Positions 34,594 through 46,200 of a stretch of 64,000 bases of DNA are shown piece by piece. The notes under the pieces are model-generated. The model made no database searches, had not been told where the DNA came from, and saw only the letters and a program-made list of their open reading frames with translations. Each line of letters opens with the position of its first letter. Position 1 is the first letter of the stretch. The position numbers were made by a program, and so were the translations under genes. Source of the DNA: Galerina marginata (taxonomy: Eukaryota > Basidiomycota > Agaricomycetes > Agaricales > Galerinaceae); the NCBI GenBank assembly GCA_023014335.1, contig JAECYW010000009.1, positions 62,001 through 126,000 of the forward strand, in the 5' to 3' direction.

Positions 34594-35411
34594 ATGGAGT
34601 GTCAAATATGTTTCGAGAGCATGGGAGACCATGTATATTCTCTTCCTTGCGGTAGGTATAATTCAAGATTCGTAAAAGATAACATATTAAGACTCACTTC
34701 TCATTTTATTTAGGTCACTGTTACTGCGGACCATGCACTAGTCGCCTTCCGACGAGCGGCCCACGAGGGACTTGGTCTGTGACCTGTCCTAATTGCCGCG
34801 GCGTTACGGGTAAGTCATTGACGATCCTTTCACGAATACCCAACCTCATAGACGGTGTCGTTCCGCTGCTTTCAGGCGCTGACCGAGCTCAAATTCGCCG
34901 AATCTTCCTCAATTTAACTCCGCCTGCGCCTGCGCCTGATGTGCAATCTCTTCAAGAGCAGCTCGCCGCCAGGGAGTCGGAGGTAGAAAGTCTGAGAGCC
35001 CAATTGGCCGAAGCGAGGGCCATGATCAACGTCACCCTACCGGCGAAGGATGCTCTCATTCGCAGTCAGGAGAGAGAAATTAGGGAAGCGCAGCAGAATT
35101 TCTCGGATCTTGCTTTGGAGTACCATCAAGAGGTGGCCGATCATAGGCGAGCGAGAGCTGAGATTCATACGTTGCAGGAACGTCAAATTGTCGTACAGCC
35201 AGTCAGCCCGGAACGTCCTACAGAGAGGGCGACGAGAAGGGGGGATGAGATCCGCTGTATCGGACGGCGTCGCCCACAAGAGACGGCTGTCCCGGAGTGT
35301 ACTGCATCTGACGGGTACCACGAGTTTTCCGGAGCAGGCTCAAACAAGTATGCAGCAAAGTATCGGTGTAAGATCTGTAATTTTTCATGCTCAGAGCCCA
35401 AACCGCGTTGA
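34594..35411 (+). CDS. RING-finger protein with coiled coil (237 aa)
   Basis: Exons 34594-34651, 34714-34809 and 34852-35411; introns of 62 and 42 bp (the second a multiple of 3 but with a perfect GTAAGT donor). A C3HC4 RING is at the extreme N-terminus: C3, C6, C19, H21, C24, C27, C44, C47 (MECQICFESMG; CGHCYCGPC; CPNCRG). Residues about 80-175 form a long coiled coil (QSLQEQLAARESEVESLRAQ). The C-terminus has a CxxC...C group (YRCKICNFSC) that may bind metal. RING proteins of this kind usually act as E3 ubiquitin ligases, with the coiled coil for dimerisation or substrate binding; the substrate is unknown. The gene begins about 400 bp downstream of repeat copy C. Confidence 0.8.
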
Positions 35412-36200
35412 GAGTTTTGTATTAATAGTTGTATTCTTTTTGTTGTCGTATTCGATTTAACATACGTTCCTAGCCTTTGACTGAATTTCTTACCCAACAA
35501 TTGAAGTATGTACCTCATGATGTCATGTATCGCGGTTTACGAGCGGTACACAGCCGCTCTCAGTGGCGAAAAGTAGATTAAAAATGGATTGTCTTACCAT
35601 TCAAGGCAAAATATTTTAGAAAGGAACCGGAAAGGAATTGAAACGTGAACCGCCTGCGAGCGATATCGCGACATCTTGTGCATTACTTTTAACAGCGGTG
35701 CCTACAAGGAATCCATGTCGCTTTTCAAGGCGCTGGTCGGATTCAATTCTCAACGATTTCAGTGTTGGCTGCCTTTCTCTAACTCATGAGCTCTTTCTCG
35801 TAAAATTCGTGACACAATGAGACCGTTGAATCGACCGGGAACTCAAATTATAACCTCACCTCAACGACACCTTTATTGCAGATTGGATGTCGGCAGCAAG
35901 GAGCAAACGCAGCATTTTGAAACCTGTGGTTTTTATCGAGTTGGCATCAACCTCGGAAGAAAAAATAATACAAGGGTACCGGTGGATAGAATCCTCTTTG
36001 TTTCTGGTAAGTAAGATTTATTCTTGTTCCTCGTAGCGCCCACACTGGTCCCACAGCGGATATGATTGTTACTGGATCGCTTACAAGTCGCAGGGTCTGA
36101 TGTGTGTTCTAAAAGGGATGCCAGATGTGCCGATGTTTGTTCATGTTGAGTTTTGACGGCTTGAAAATTCTTTGGTTCATTCTTTACCGCGATACCGCCT
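35412..36200. other. Intergenic region, nothing recognised
   Basis: No gene, repeat or clear signal seen between the RING and F-box genes. Confidence 0.5.
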
Positions 36201-36208
36201 TTATAAAC
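36201..36208 (+). promoter_or_regulatory. TATA-like box of the F-box gene
   Basis: TTATAAAC, 25 bp before the ATG at 36233. Confidence 0.4.
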
Positions 36209-36232
36209 GAACTGTTCGCCAACGTATAGTTC

Positions 36233-37912
36233 ATGGCAAAACTAAAAGCCACGGGACTTCTATTCTTACCGTCTCCGAGTCCTCGTCGGTCTTTTTCTGA
36301 GCAGAATCTCGACGACATCTCCATTGCGAAGCCGCCGATTTTCAAGCTCCACGACGATTTACTATGGTTGATCTTCTGGTTAAATGCAGATATGGCGGAC
36401 GAAGCGCAGGGAAAAGATGAAATAGCAGCAATTGACAGGCTCCGGTACAGTTCTCAAGTCTGCTCAGGGTGGCGACAGATCATCCTATCGTTCCCATCGC
36501 TCTGGGGTCAGGTCGTCAATCTTTCCCATCTTGAGCAGGATGATTGGAGGGAAGAAGTCATACGGAGGTCGGGTAAATCATCGCTTTCTGTGCTATGGGG
36601 TCCCCAAAAAACATATCTCTCCGAGGACGTTGCGGCAGAACTTCTCAGACGGCATTGGGGTAGGATTCGATGGCTGGATCTCAATTTCACCAGCGCTTAT
36701 TATACGAAGGGCTTCAACATCGCGCAGTTTTGGGAGATATTTTGCCGTCCATCAGAGGTCCTCGAGACATTTCGGGTCATATTTGAACGCGTGGATCGAG
36801 AATGTACACCCATTCTTTCTCCCTCCAACTTCGTCGTCTTCAATAACGTCGCTCCTGCATTGCGAATATTTTACGCTCCCAACATCGAGTTCAACCTGGA
36901 CGCCCCTTGGCTAGCAAACCTTCGATATCTTGCCTTGAGTGGTCCGGTATCTGCCTCTAAGGTAGTTCAAGCAATCCCACATATGCCACTTCTTGAATGC
37001 CTGGTAGAAGGGACTTTCAACGGCATCGCCAGCACTGGAGATTCACTGTCTTCGCTGCTACCAATCTCGGCCCCTTCAATCAAAGAGATTGTACTCGTTT
37101 CGCATTCGGATTTGGGCCCGTATATGGATTTGCTCGCTCAATTAAAGCCAGCTGCCGGATGCTACTTGACATTTAGGCATACTGGCGTAACTTTCAATGC
37201 GAAAGCCTTGGCCTTGGCCAGTCAAGTCGTGTACAACTACTCCAGATGTTGTGATTTACCCAGCGCAATCGAACTTTGCCTCGATTTGTATTGCCATCGC
37301 TTCATCTTCATGGCCCAAATTCCTCGCAAAGGACGGTTCTGTTTCAGACTCACCTACTATATAAAACTTCGACGCGAGATATTCGAGGCCCTTTTTGAAG
37401 CTTTGCCTTCGGTTAAATTCCAAGATGTCAAGACCCTCGCGTTTGGAATATCGCCGTTGTTTTTAAAACCTTCCGATTGCAGAATCGCCCAATTCATTTT
37501 ATCGGTCCCCTCCGTCGAAACTCTAGCCACCAATCCCGACACTTTGGGGTTCCTGCTCAATCTCCCCAGTGACGTCCTCGCCCTTTCCTTTCCAGCTCTT
37601 CATACAGTTAAATTCGCTCGCTCCATACAACCAGAAGAATTATCGAACATCAAACAATTTCTTACATCACGAATTTCAACAGGCAGGCCGGTTAATATTC
37701 TTTCTCTTCCACTGCCAACAATCGATCGTGGTTTCGACACGGATCTACGGTCACTGGATGTATTCACGGGCCTCACAATAATTCTTCAATATGGAGATCA
37801 TGAAAACAAACATATATGCGGGGCCGACCGCATCAACGACCTTTTCATCCGACGTATCCAGCGGCAGGTTTCTGATTCGCCTTCTTCAGAGAGCTCATCC
37901 GAAGGCGAATGA
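36233..37912 (+). CDS. F-box protein, intronless (559 aa)
   Basis: A single open exon. The N-terminal 35 residues are Pro/Ser-rich; the F-box-like region follows (IFKLHDDLLWLIFWLNAD at about 36-53, then SSQVCSGWRQIILSFPSLWG at about 73-92), in the form usual for mushroom F-box families. The remaining 450 residues show irregular leucine-rich segments (LRYLALSGP, MPLLECLVEGTF) suggestive of a diverged LRR-like solenoid, and the tail is Ser/Glu-rich. F-box proteins dock substrates onto SCF ubiquitin ligases through Skp1; the substrate is unknown. A relative lies at 52015-53706 (shared SSQVC-x-W, DWREEV-I/L-RRSG). These genes are very numerous in Agaricomycetes. Confidence 0.82.
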   Translation: MAKLKATGLLFLPSPSPRRSFSEQNLDDISIAKPPIFKLHDDLLWLIFWLNADMADEAQGKDEIAAIDRLRYSSQVCSGWRQIILSFPSLWGQVVNLSHLEQDDWREEVIRRSGKSSLSVLWGPQKTYLSEDVAAELLRRHWGRIRWLDLNFTSAYYTKGFNIAQFWEIFCRPSEVLETFRVIFERVDRECTPILSPSNFVVFNNVAPALRIFYAPNIEFNLDAPWLANLRYLALSGPVSASKVVQAIPHMPLLECLVEGTFNGIASTGDSLSSLLPISAPSIKEIVLVSHSDLGPYMDLLAQLKPAAGCYLTFRHTGVTFNAKALALASQVVYNYSRCCDLPSAIELCLDLYCHRFIFMAQIPRKGRFCFRLTYYIKLRREIFEALFEALPSVKFQDVKTLAFGISPLFLKPSDCRIAQFILSVPSVETLATNPDTLGFLLNLPSDVLALSFPALHTVKFARSIQPEELSNIKQFLTSRISTGRPVNILSLPLPTIDRGFDTDLRSLDVFTGLTIILQYGDHENKHICGADRINDLFIRRIQRQVSDSPSSESSSEGE

Positions 37913-39839
37913 TGCGCTAGTTAAATAGGTATTGCCAGGGGAGTAACCGTTTGACTTTAGGCCAGGCTTCCAAAACGAGCAATTATTGTGTTATATAAAT
38001 TCTCAATAATTACTATATCTCCTCCACGCAGATATTTCTCCTTCCTTGAGCTTCCAAGAACCTACCTCCAATGGCGAGACCTTACCGTGTCTTACTCTTT
38101 GTTGTTATGTACCGCAATCGATCCAATCAAGGCCCTTTTTTCAGAGCACAAGCTGTAATGTCAGGCCAGGTGCAAGGAGCACGAGTTTACTGTCTACTTG
38201 TTTACCGTGTTTCATTGACGAAAACGAGACTGAGAGAAAGAGAAAGAGAAAGACAACAAAAGACGCATTCCCGTTGACCACGCGAGATGGAGGCTTCCGA
38301 AAATAAAATTTGACGTCGTATACTCGAGTATAATCATCTTACGCAGCGACGACACCAAGGAGTCGATGAGAACCACGGTACCTGCTCCTATGGATTCTAC
38401 ACGGTGTAAGTCCTCAACATTCAATATTCAATGTTCATGACGTAGCATCCAGAAGAAAAAAGAACAAAAGAAACATCTGTCTTCCTGAGGCCGGTGAGGT
38501 TTTCTTACCTTTCTTCAATGGTACATACGTGTGTGTACAATTGGACGAATCCCAACAATGACTGTGCAACCAGGTCAACTCGTTCGTTCGAAGGACAAAT
38601 TTCTGCGGAGCTCTGAACGCTCTACCACTTAAAAAATTCCCCGGCGGTGGACAGTGTCGTCTCAGAATATGTTCAAGTTCTAGAAGACTGTTTTTCTCTA
38701 CCGTTCTTGATATGTCAGTCATCCGTCAATTTAGTTTATGCTCCGGTCAGAGCTACTTACCAGTACTATGTTGCGTTTGAACATTTCTTTGCTGTCCGTT
38801 TTATTTTAGTAATAGTTTTCGGCTTTTACTGCCAGTGAGCGAGCGATCGCGAGAGTCAAGTCCTCAGAATTCAAAAAATCGGTTAAAAATGCTCAACTTC
38901 GGGTTCGAACAGTCAACTTGTCCTTCATTCTCGTAGACCCCTAGATATTCATCGATGAGGAACACACTCGTTCATTCTATCTCCCAACTCGAGTATTTCG
39001 TAATGCACTCGCTCGTGCATTTATTTTCCAGACTTGTTCTGTATTTTCTGCCCAACATAACCGTGGAGCCTCCGCTCCAACTGTGCGCGGAACAATGGAG
39101 TCGACCTTTACTCTATTCAAGAGAACTACTGACATTAGCTTCAGCATGCGATCGACGGCACACCTAATAATAGGGAATTTCCTTTGAAAAGTAAAATTCT
39201 CTTCCTATTTTTTGATCCACAAGACGGCTCTTCGCTGATTACATTTGTTCCTTTATTCCAGATACCGACCTCGAGATTTGAGGCAATTTTCCTGCCTCAT
39301 CTAAGTTATTCCATCTTAAAACTTACAGAGAAAACTTCCTAGCTAGTCAGGTTTAAAAGTCCTGTAGTAGCTACGTATTTTCTTTGGTTATTCGCAACCC
39401 ACTATTAAGACCTTTTGGGTAATGCCGTTTCAGCGCATCGGCAACACGTATCGAATTACGCCGAGTAACAACTATCAACTACTTGGACATTGCTAGGACG
39501 TAGTTGACGGAGTCACTGCAACTTATCCTCGCATTCACACCCCCTCACCTTTTCCTTTTCCAACAGAACGGGCTACACGACCGCTTGAACATTATTCAGG
39601 ACGTATTTGAAGGAGTCACTACCGTTCTATTCGCTTTCACACTCCCTCATTACTTTCCCTATCTATACACTACGGATTACATTTATGACTATAACCTTTC
39701 TAGTGCCCATAGGCAAACAGGAGAACGCGTTTCTCCACGATTACGACAAGAACAGATCCTGTCAATCCTACACCTCTACATGCACTGCATCCCCTTAGTT
39801 CGTTTTAAAAAGCCAGTGAGACTAAACCAAGTTTGAGTA
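37913..39839. other. Intergenic region with a small direct duplication
   Basis: No gene supported. A short purine run (GAGAAAGAGAAAGAGAAAG) lies at 38233. A direct duplication of about 55 bp occurs at 39498-39555 and 39599-39655 (GGACGTAGTTGACGGAGTCA against GGACGTATTTGAAGGAGTCA, both followed by CATTCACACCCCCTCA or TTTCACACTCCCTCA). Confidence 0.5.
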
Positions 39840-40193
39840 AAACTTGCCAACAATCCACTAATCAACACCGGTGCCGGGTGGACTTGGAATTAATCTGACA
39901 GTGGAATGAGTAGTAATTTTAACTGCGCGAGTAATACTCGAGACTCGAGTAGAGGCTACGTTAGGTTGCTCAAGCGCTAATTGGCCACTAAATAAACTCT
40001 TACACTGGAGCTATAGTCTTCCTAGTCCTCGGATAATCTATGTCAACCAGTTGTAGATCAGCATGAGGACAAATCGAGGGTTGTACAATGTAGAATAGGT
40101 TAGTAGTACGGCCTGTCCGTCTGTATTGTACTGCAAACGTCGCGAATTTCTATGATAAAATTTGTCCTGACTTTCAATTAGACGCTAGGTTTA

Positions 40194-40650
40194 CAGCGGT
40201 TTGCAAAAAGGTTGACAGTAATGGCCTGGGAAAGAAAGAAAAGAAAAAGAAACCCCGCGATAGGGTTTGACCGGTTCTCGCACTTCTGGCTGGTAGAACA
40301 CCTACCAAATTTTGTAGAATGTTTAGATATGCCGTCTGTATCATTCTATAAGCTTTTGTAGATGAGCTTTGCATTTTTTCTATAGGTATTGCGGCCATCA
40401 GATACATGGGCAGTCCTACATAACCCTAAATTGAGTTCCCGCCCATTCACCCAACATTTGACAATTCTGGCGCGACAAAACGATCTCGTAGACGTCCGTT
40501 TGCTTTTAGGATACCTTCCCAGAGCCATATCTTTTTTTCTGTCCATTTGGAAGTGCAGGAGCGGTGATTTAGCGCTAAGTGCTAATCTAGGGTTAATCTT
40601 CTTTTCTTTCTTTCCCGGGCCGTTACTGTCAAGCTATTTGCAAAGTGCTG
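40194..40650. mobile_element. 457-bp MITE related to the 18.5-21.8 kb mariner element
   Basis: Ends CAGCGGTTTGCAAAAAGG (left) and, inverted, CAGCACTTTGCAAATAGC (right); the inverted match continues through TTGACAGTAA, GGCC and GGGAAAGAAAGAAAAGAA for about 52 bp with about six differences. TA flanks both sides (40192-40193, 40651-40652). It has no coding capacity. The ends match those of the mariner element (CAGC-x-ATTGCAAAAAGGTTGG), and its left inner part AGGGTTTGACCGGTTCT matches AGGGTTTACCGGTTCT of that element's right end. It could therefore be mobilised by that or a sister transposase. Confidence 0.8.
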
Positions 40651-41659
40651 TAATCAAATCCCTCTCAACTGAATAAATATACGCGTCGCGTTAATCATGC
40701 GTGAAGGCTTTAGGGGCAGACTTCCGAAAATAGCATGTTATGTCATCATCGTATTTGGTTCGCCTCCCAAACCAAACATCTGATCTCATTCGTTTCCTCC
40801 CGCCTCCGAGTCGTACAATACACAACACCCTAATCGCGTTTTTAAGCTTTGTTATCATGCACGGTAGTCTATCTATTCATTTCCTCGCTCAAGGTGTAAC
40901 ATTCTCCTGCCATGGTCGACAGTCTGCTTGAATCAACCCTCCTCTCCTTGCCATGCAGCGTTACAATCGGTTAGCTCTTTCCTTCTTGGTTTCCTAGAGG
41001 TTATAGGTTTGTTTTCTTTTTTCAATGTATGCTATGAGTGACGATGAAATTGATTCGGGCTCACTTTTAGTTCTTTTAGCGTCTCTGCGGACTACTGTAC
41101 CCCTGTCTACTGCTTCAACGTCAACGGGCAAGGACTGCTCTTCTTCTGCGACGACGCGAAACCGCGCGAATGACATCATCTTTGGCATCGGCTTACTATT
41201 ACGCTCATGCACTCCCGCCGATCCAGCCAAATCCAGCCTCCCAACCTTACCTCGACCTCCTCTCTCACAGTCTGAGCCCAAATGCCCACTCACGTTACGA
41301 CCACTGGCGTTAGGAAACCCGAAACTTTCGCTACCTACATCCCAGCTCGACGTTATCTGGATACTGGCCCTTCCTCCCCGTGCCCTTTCAACCTTCTCTT
41401 CATTGTCTGAGGAATATTGGTCAGAGAAGCTGCAGAACCGCCTCTTCGTCCGCGTCCGCGTCATGAACCCGTCTTTCGATCAGGCCCAACATCAAGCTCA
41501 GCAACGCTAGCAGCCGCACCAGCATTATCAGCATCAGCTTCAGCCTGCACAGGTATATCGTCAGTAGTCGATACCCCACGATTCATCTCGGGACCCTGCC
41601 TAGGTCTGGAACCTTTCCTTGCTCGGCCTGGTTGCAAGGGACGATGGCGCATACATTCT

Positions 41660-44290
41660 GGATTCCCGCGTGAAGGGGGACGGGGATGAACGTCTACGGG
41701 AGTACGAGTACGAGTACGAGGAAGGGGATGACGATAGTGAGGATGATAATGCAGTTTTGGTGGGAGGGGGGAGGGGGGCTGGTGGTGGTGCTAGTGCTGG
41801 ATGTGGGGAGGAGCGATGGGATGCGATGGAGCGGCGACAGCACGTCATAGACGAGCTGACGAATGCGAACAGGGCTCATAGGACGTGCCATCGTCGCCAC
41901 CCCGCACACAAGCTCATACTGGTCGGCTTCAAGCTTCAAGTTTTCTCCTCTTCTCGGTGCAGCCTGCTTGCCAGCCCGCTCGCCGCGGCCGCCCCCCTGC
42001 TCGTCGGCTCGTCCTTTCCTCTCATCCAACCTTCAAACGAACTTCTGCTAGCACAACCCCATCCCGCCCTGTCCCATCCTGCCCCGTCCCATCCTGCCCT
42101 CCCCTTCCCAGCCCCTTGGCCATCTCATCTCATCCCGTCATGAACCCGACCACCCAAGACCCAAGACCCACATCCTCGACGCGCCAGCACGACCAGTACC
42201 ACGACGCCCCACGCCACGTTCGACAGCTACGCTAAATCGAGCTCACCCAACCTGGTCGTAAGCCTACACGTTCAGGCGTGGTGCTGGCTGCTGTCACATC
42301 TCGACTTGACCTAGTTTTAGAGACAGCATGGGGGGTGATTGGCTCAGGGAGGAGTCGATTCGTGAGACGGCAGAACCGCGGATGGATGGGATGGGATGCT
42401 CGGATGCCAGTGCGCAAGGGGGTGTTTCCACCTCACCCTCACCCTCACCCTCCAACGCCCCCCGCCCCGCATTGGTTTGGTTTGGATTGGGTCGGCAACG
42501 TGGTATCATGCATCCTGCCCAGTACCTACACCTCCCAACGATCCACCGCCGACTGCGCGTATGCGCACCCCTACCGAATCCCCACACACACCAGACCCGA
42601 CACCGACGCCGATATCGACACGGGCACCTCCAGCACCAGCTCCAGTCTTAACGTTGGCGTCTGTATCCGCACGAGGTCCGGCCCCGGCCCCCGCGTCGTC
42701 GATTAGAGGACAGTTTCGGATGCGGGGGGCGGAAGCGGGAGGAGGAGGAGGAGGAGGAGGAAGGGGGCTTTGGGGGCAGCGGCGTGGGCGGGTGTTTGAG
42801 GTGCTGGTGCGCGAGGGGGGGTGGTGTCCCTGGTTCAGGCGCAAGCGCGGGTGTAGCTAGAGGCGCTGCTCTTGATCAGGCGTCGCCGACGTGAGAGAGG
42901 AGGAAGACCAGCAGCGGGAGAAGAACTGCCCACTGGGACGAGAGGTTCTACGTATACTCTACCCGATGGGTGCGTTGGCTGGGTGGGTGCGGGGTGGATG
43001 AGTTCGTTATCATCACCCGGCGGCCGACCGCGATGCGGCGGGGACAGGGACGGGGATGAACGTCGACGAGGAGTACAAGCACGAGGAGAGGATGAGGATG
43101 AGGCTGATGATGCTATTTTGGATGCGGCTATGGGTGGGGGTAGGAAAGGGAAGGGGGTGGGGGTGGAGGCGGGCACTCGAGGCTCGAGCGGGCGATGAAG
43201 AGAAGGCTGCTGTTGCCGATAATACTGGTAAGGCTGCCCGCCCTCGACGATCGTGTGGGGAAGTGATGGCCTCTCGCGAGAGGGGGTCATAAACGTGATG
43301 ACGAAATGCGAACAAGCCTTCTCCTGGCTCATAGGCGGCTCATCCTGGCCGGCTTCAAGCTTCAAGTTTTCTCCTCTTCTCGGTGCAGCCTGCTTTCTAG
43401 CCCGCACGGCGCTGCTGCCCCCCTGCTCGTCGGCTCGTCCCTTCCTCTCCTGCAAACTTCAAACGAACTTCTGCTAGCGCAACCCCATCCCGCCCTGTCC
43501 CATCCCGCCCTTCCCCATCCCGGATCCAGCCCCATTTCATCCCGTCGTGAACCCAACCACCCAAAACCCAAAACCCACATCCCCATCATTCCAGCACGAC
43601 CAGTACCACGACGCCCCACGCCCAATTCCAATTCGACACCTACGCCAACTCGAGCTCTAATGCAGCCTGGTCCGCTGGTCTGAACGTCTGGCCTACGTGT
43701 TCATGCTGGCTGGCTGCGAGCGACCTTCCCCTGCCTTACCATACCGGTCTTCCCCGCTCCCGACCTCGGTTCCCTCTGATAGGTCGGGCGTGGCGTGGTG
43801 CTGCTGGTTGCTGCTGGCTTCTGTCAGCGTAGACGTCTCATCCCGGACAACGTTTGACCTCGTTTTAGAGACAGGATGGGAGGGGGGAAAGGGAGGAGTC
43901 GATTCGTGAGGCGCCGAACTAGCGACAGCGGCAGAAGCAGTAGCAGAAGCGCGGATGGGATGGGATGCTCGTATGCCCGGGCGCGAGGGGGTGCTTCAAC
44001 TTCACCCTTCAATCTCGCCCTTCAAGCTTCAACCTCCCGCCCTGCCCCTCCCAGCCCCGTACTGGATCGGCTGCCTGGGTTACCCCCACCGCAAACCCAC
44101 ACATCCGACACCGACGTCGACACCGACACGGCCAACACCAGCAGCACCAGCGTTGGCGGGCGTCGTCGATTAGATGGCAGTTTTAAAATACGGAAGGGGT
44201 AGGATGAGCGGGAGGAGGAGGAGGAGGTTCATGAAACCCTTCGGGGGCAGCACCGTGGGTGGGTGGTTGAGGAGCTGGGGCATGAGGGGG
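41660..44290. repeat. Internal tandem duplication in repeat copy D
   Basis: About 41660-42830 recurs at about 43035-44290. Matching landmarks: GACGGGGATGAACGTC (41680, 43048), GGCTTCAAGCTTCAAGTTTT (41924, 43352), AACGAACTTCTGCTAGC (42035, 43463), GGAGGAGTCGATTCGTGAG (42346, 43891), GGGATGGGATGCTCG (42386, 43955), CGTCGTCGATTAGA (42692, 44161). Spacing drifts from about 1370 to 1560 bp, so later indels have accumulated. GGA/GAG microsatellites occur at about 42737-42762 and 44208-44230. Confidence 0.65.
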
Positions 44291-45195
44291 CATTTCTGGT
44301 TCAGGCGCATGTGCGTGTGCCATGTGGATGTGGAGCTGCTGCGGTTTTTCTAAGTAGGAGCGGCGGGAGGGTGATATGAGGAGGTAAGACGATGAGGGGC
44401 GACGGAAGGAGGAAGGGGGAGAGAAGAGAAGAGAAGAGGCAAGGGGGCGGGACGGGAGAAGTAGATGCTTGGAGGGACGCCTGAGCCGAAATTTGGGATG
44501 TGGATGTGGAGGGGGTTATCATTATCAGCATCGATATCTCGGTGTAGGTCGACGATCTTCACGCTTTGAACTTCGAATATCAGCTCCAACATCTGCATCG
44601 CACTCTGTGCATGGGCAGCTTGGGTTTCTGCTGCCTCCTTACCGTCGTCATCACCCGCACTTCTTCCGCGATGAACTCTCCTTACGCGAACTACGCTATG
44701 GACCTTTTTCAGCCTGCAGAGACATCATTGGCTTACGGCTTCAGTCATCTTCGAGTTCTTGGTGCAGCCTGCTAGCTCTTTTCTTCGAGCCTTAAGTTGG
44801 GGTCTCAACATCAAGGTAATTTCGAATTCTTTCTCTTTTACCTCATCTTTCTGACCACAGCTCTAATTTCCAGACGGGAAGAATACGAACATCCTACGCA
44901 GTTCGTTTCTGGAGGATTATCCCGCACACTTCGAATTTTCAATCCGGCTTTGTCTCCTCGATAGGCATGGGTGAAGCTTTGCTCGTGGAATCATTGGACT
45001 GGAAGTAAACACCTTCGAACGGGGTTCTGTTAAAATCGTAAGTCTGACAACAAACCCAACCTTTCTACTTCTGATTTGATTCTTCTTAGTCCTGGCTATC
45101 GACAGCTCAGCTAAATGTCGCTTTTTTTGAGAATTGGTAAATATTCTCTCCCTACGCGAGGACAAGTCTCTGAGAACCCTTTTCCTTCCTCATTA

Positions 45196-46079
45196 CTCAA
45201 GCCCTATACCAGCATAACGCTATGCCGCACTCGCAATTAAATCACCTGTAGGCTGTACCCAGAAAGGTGGGTACATTCGTAGGTCTACGAATCGCTGACT
45301 ATACTTATGACCTCGACGGTGCAGCTATTTATAGAGAAACTCGCTTTCTGGAACCCGGTCAACGCCCGCATCACCGCGTCTCCCGTTCACCCTGCAAAAC
45401 CGATATTTGATCTCGTCCCGATTTCACATTAAATTCCTCCCTTCCGGATCCTATCATGTTCGCGAACGTCGGCCATTCGATCCTTCCACCACTGAAAGAC
45501 TCGTCTTTATAGTCATTAAAGCCACCTAGATAGCGCGCTTAAGTGCCATCAATGAATGAACGTTGAACGCTCATCCATTGCGGGTTCATTCGGGCTTCCA
45601 ACAGTTCTTTCAACGATGACTTTGTTCCAGAATGGTTAGCTCCATGTCAATGAAAACCCTGGTCGCGCTATTTTGGACGCTAGATAAAGTTTAATTGTTC
45701 TTTCGCGCCCTTTTTAAGGGGAGGGAAAATCCAAAATACCTGACACGCTTCCGCACCTCAACCACCTCGTTACCGTGAATTTCGCAAGGTAAGTGGTTTA
45801 AAGGACTAGTAGGTGTCAAAACTGACCCGCTTCGTGCAAATTACAGACCCATAATGCGATATGAAGTAGTGTATTTGAGGTAGCCGGGAGGACCATATTT
45901 TCGTTCTCTTCATGGCTATTTTTAGATTCGACACACAACTCTGCGGTGTTGATTAAATTTGATTTGCAGGGAGGAAATCCTATCACGACGCCCTGGCCCT
46001 TTGCTCGCTTTAGCAATGGGCGCTCGAAGGGACGAAGGAAAATATTACCCAATCGATTTGAGACACCGACCGAGTTTCG
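45196..46079. other. Intergenic, upstream region of the transporter gene
   Basis: No gene seen. A CCAAT-type sequence (ACCCAATCG) at about 46047 is 150 bp before the transporter ATG. Confidence 0.45.
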
Positions 46080-46088
46080 TATTTAAAA
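46080..46088 (+). promoter_or_regulatory. TATA-like box of the transporter gene
   Basis: TATTTAAAA, 113 bp before the ATG at 46201, followed by a pyrimidine-rich leader (CTTCCCGTCGTCGCTTTCCC) typical of well expressed fungal genes. Confidence 0.5.
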
Positions 46089-46200
46089 CCCACACCCTTC
46101 CCGTCGTCGCTTTCCCTCGTTTCCCTTCCTTCTCCAACTTGAAAGAACCTGCTCTCAACCCCACTCACTCTTTTGTACCCCTACACTCCTTTCCAACAAA

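Larger units (their letters stand above)
39840..45195. repeat. Dispersed repeat family, copy D (longest, with MITE insertion)
   Basis: Left and right parts match copy C; the start of the core (GTATTTGGTTCGCCTCCCAA at 40753) matches A, B and C. The 3-kb GC-rich middle holds an internal tandem duplication (separate entry). A MITE is inserted at 40194-40650 between two parts that are adjacent in copy C. Many proline-, arginine- and glycine-rich ORFs on both strands come from the GC-rich composition and are not called as genes. The minus reading ADAKDDVIR is the counterpart of the motif in A-C. Class unknown. Confidence 0.6.

Noticed and set aside
41025..44800. Many 100-200 codon ORFs in the GC-rich block of copy D
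   Set aside because: Open frames occur on both strands and in several frames at once, as expected from composition; the internal duplication does not preserve any one of them cleanly.
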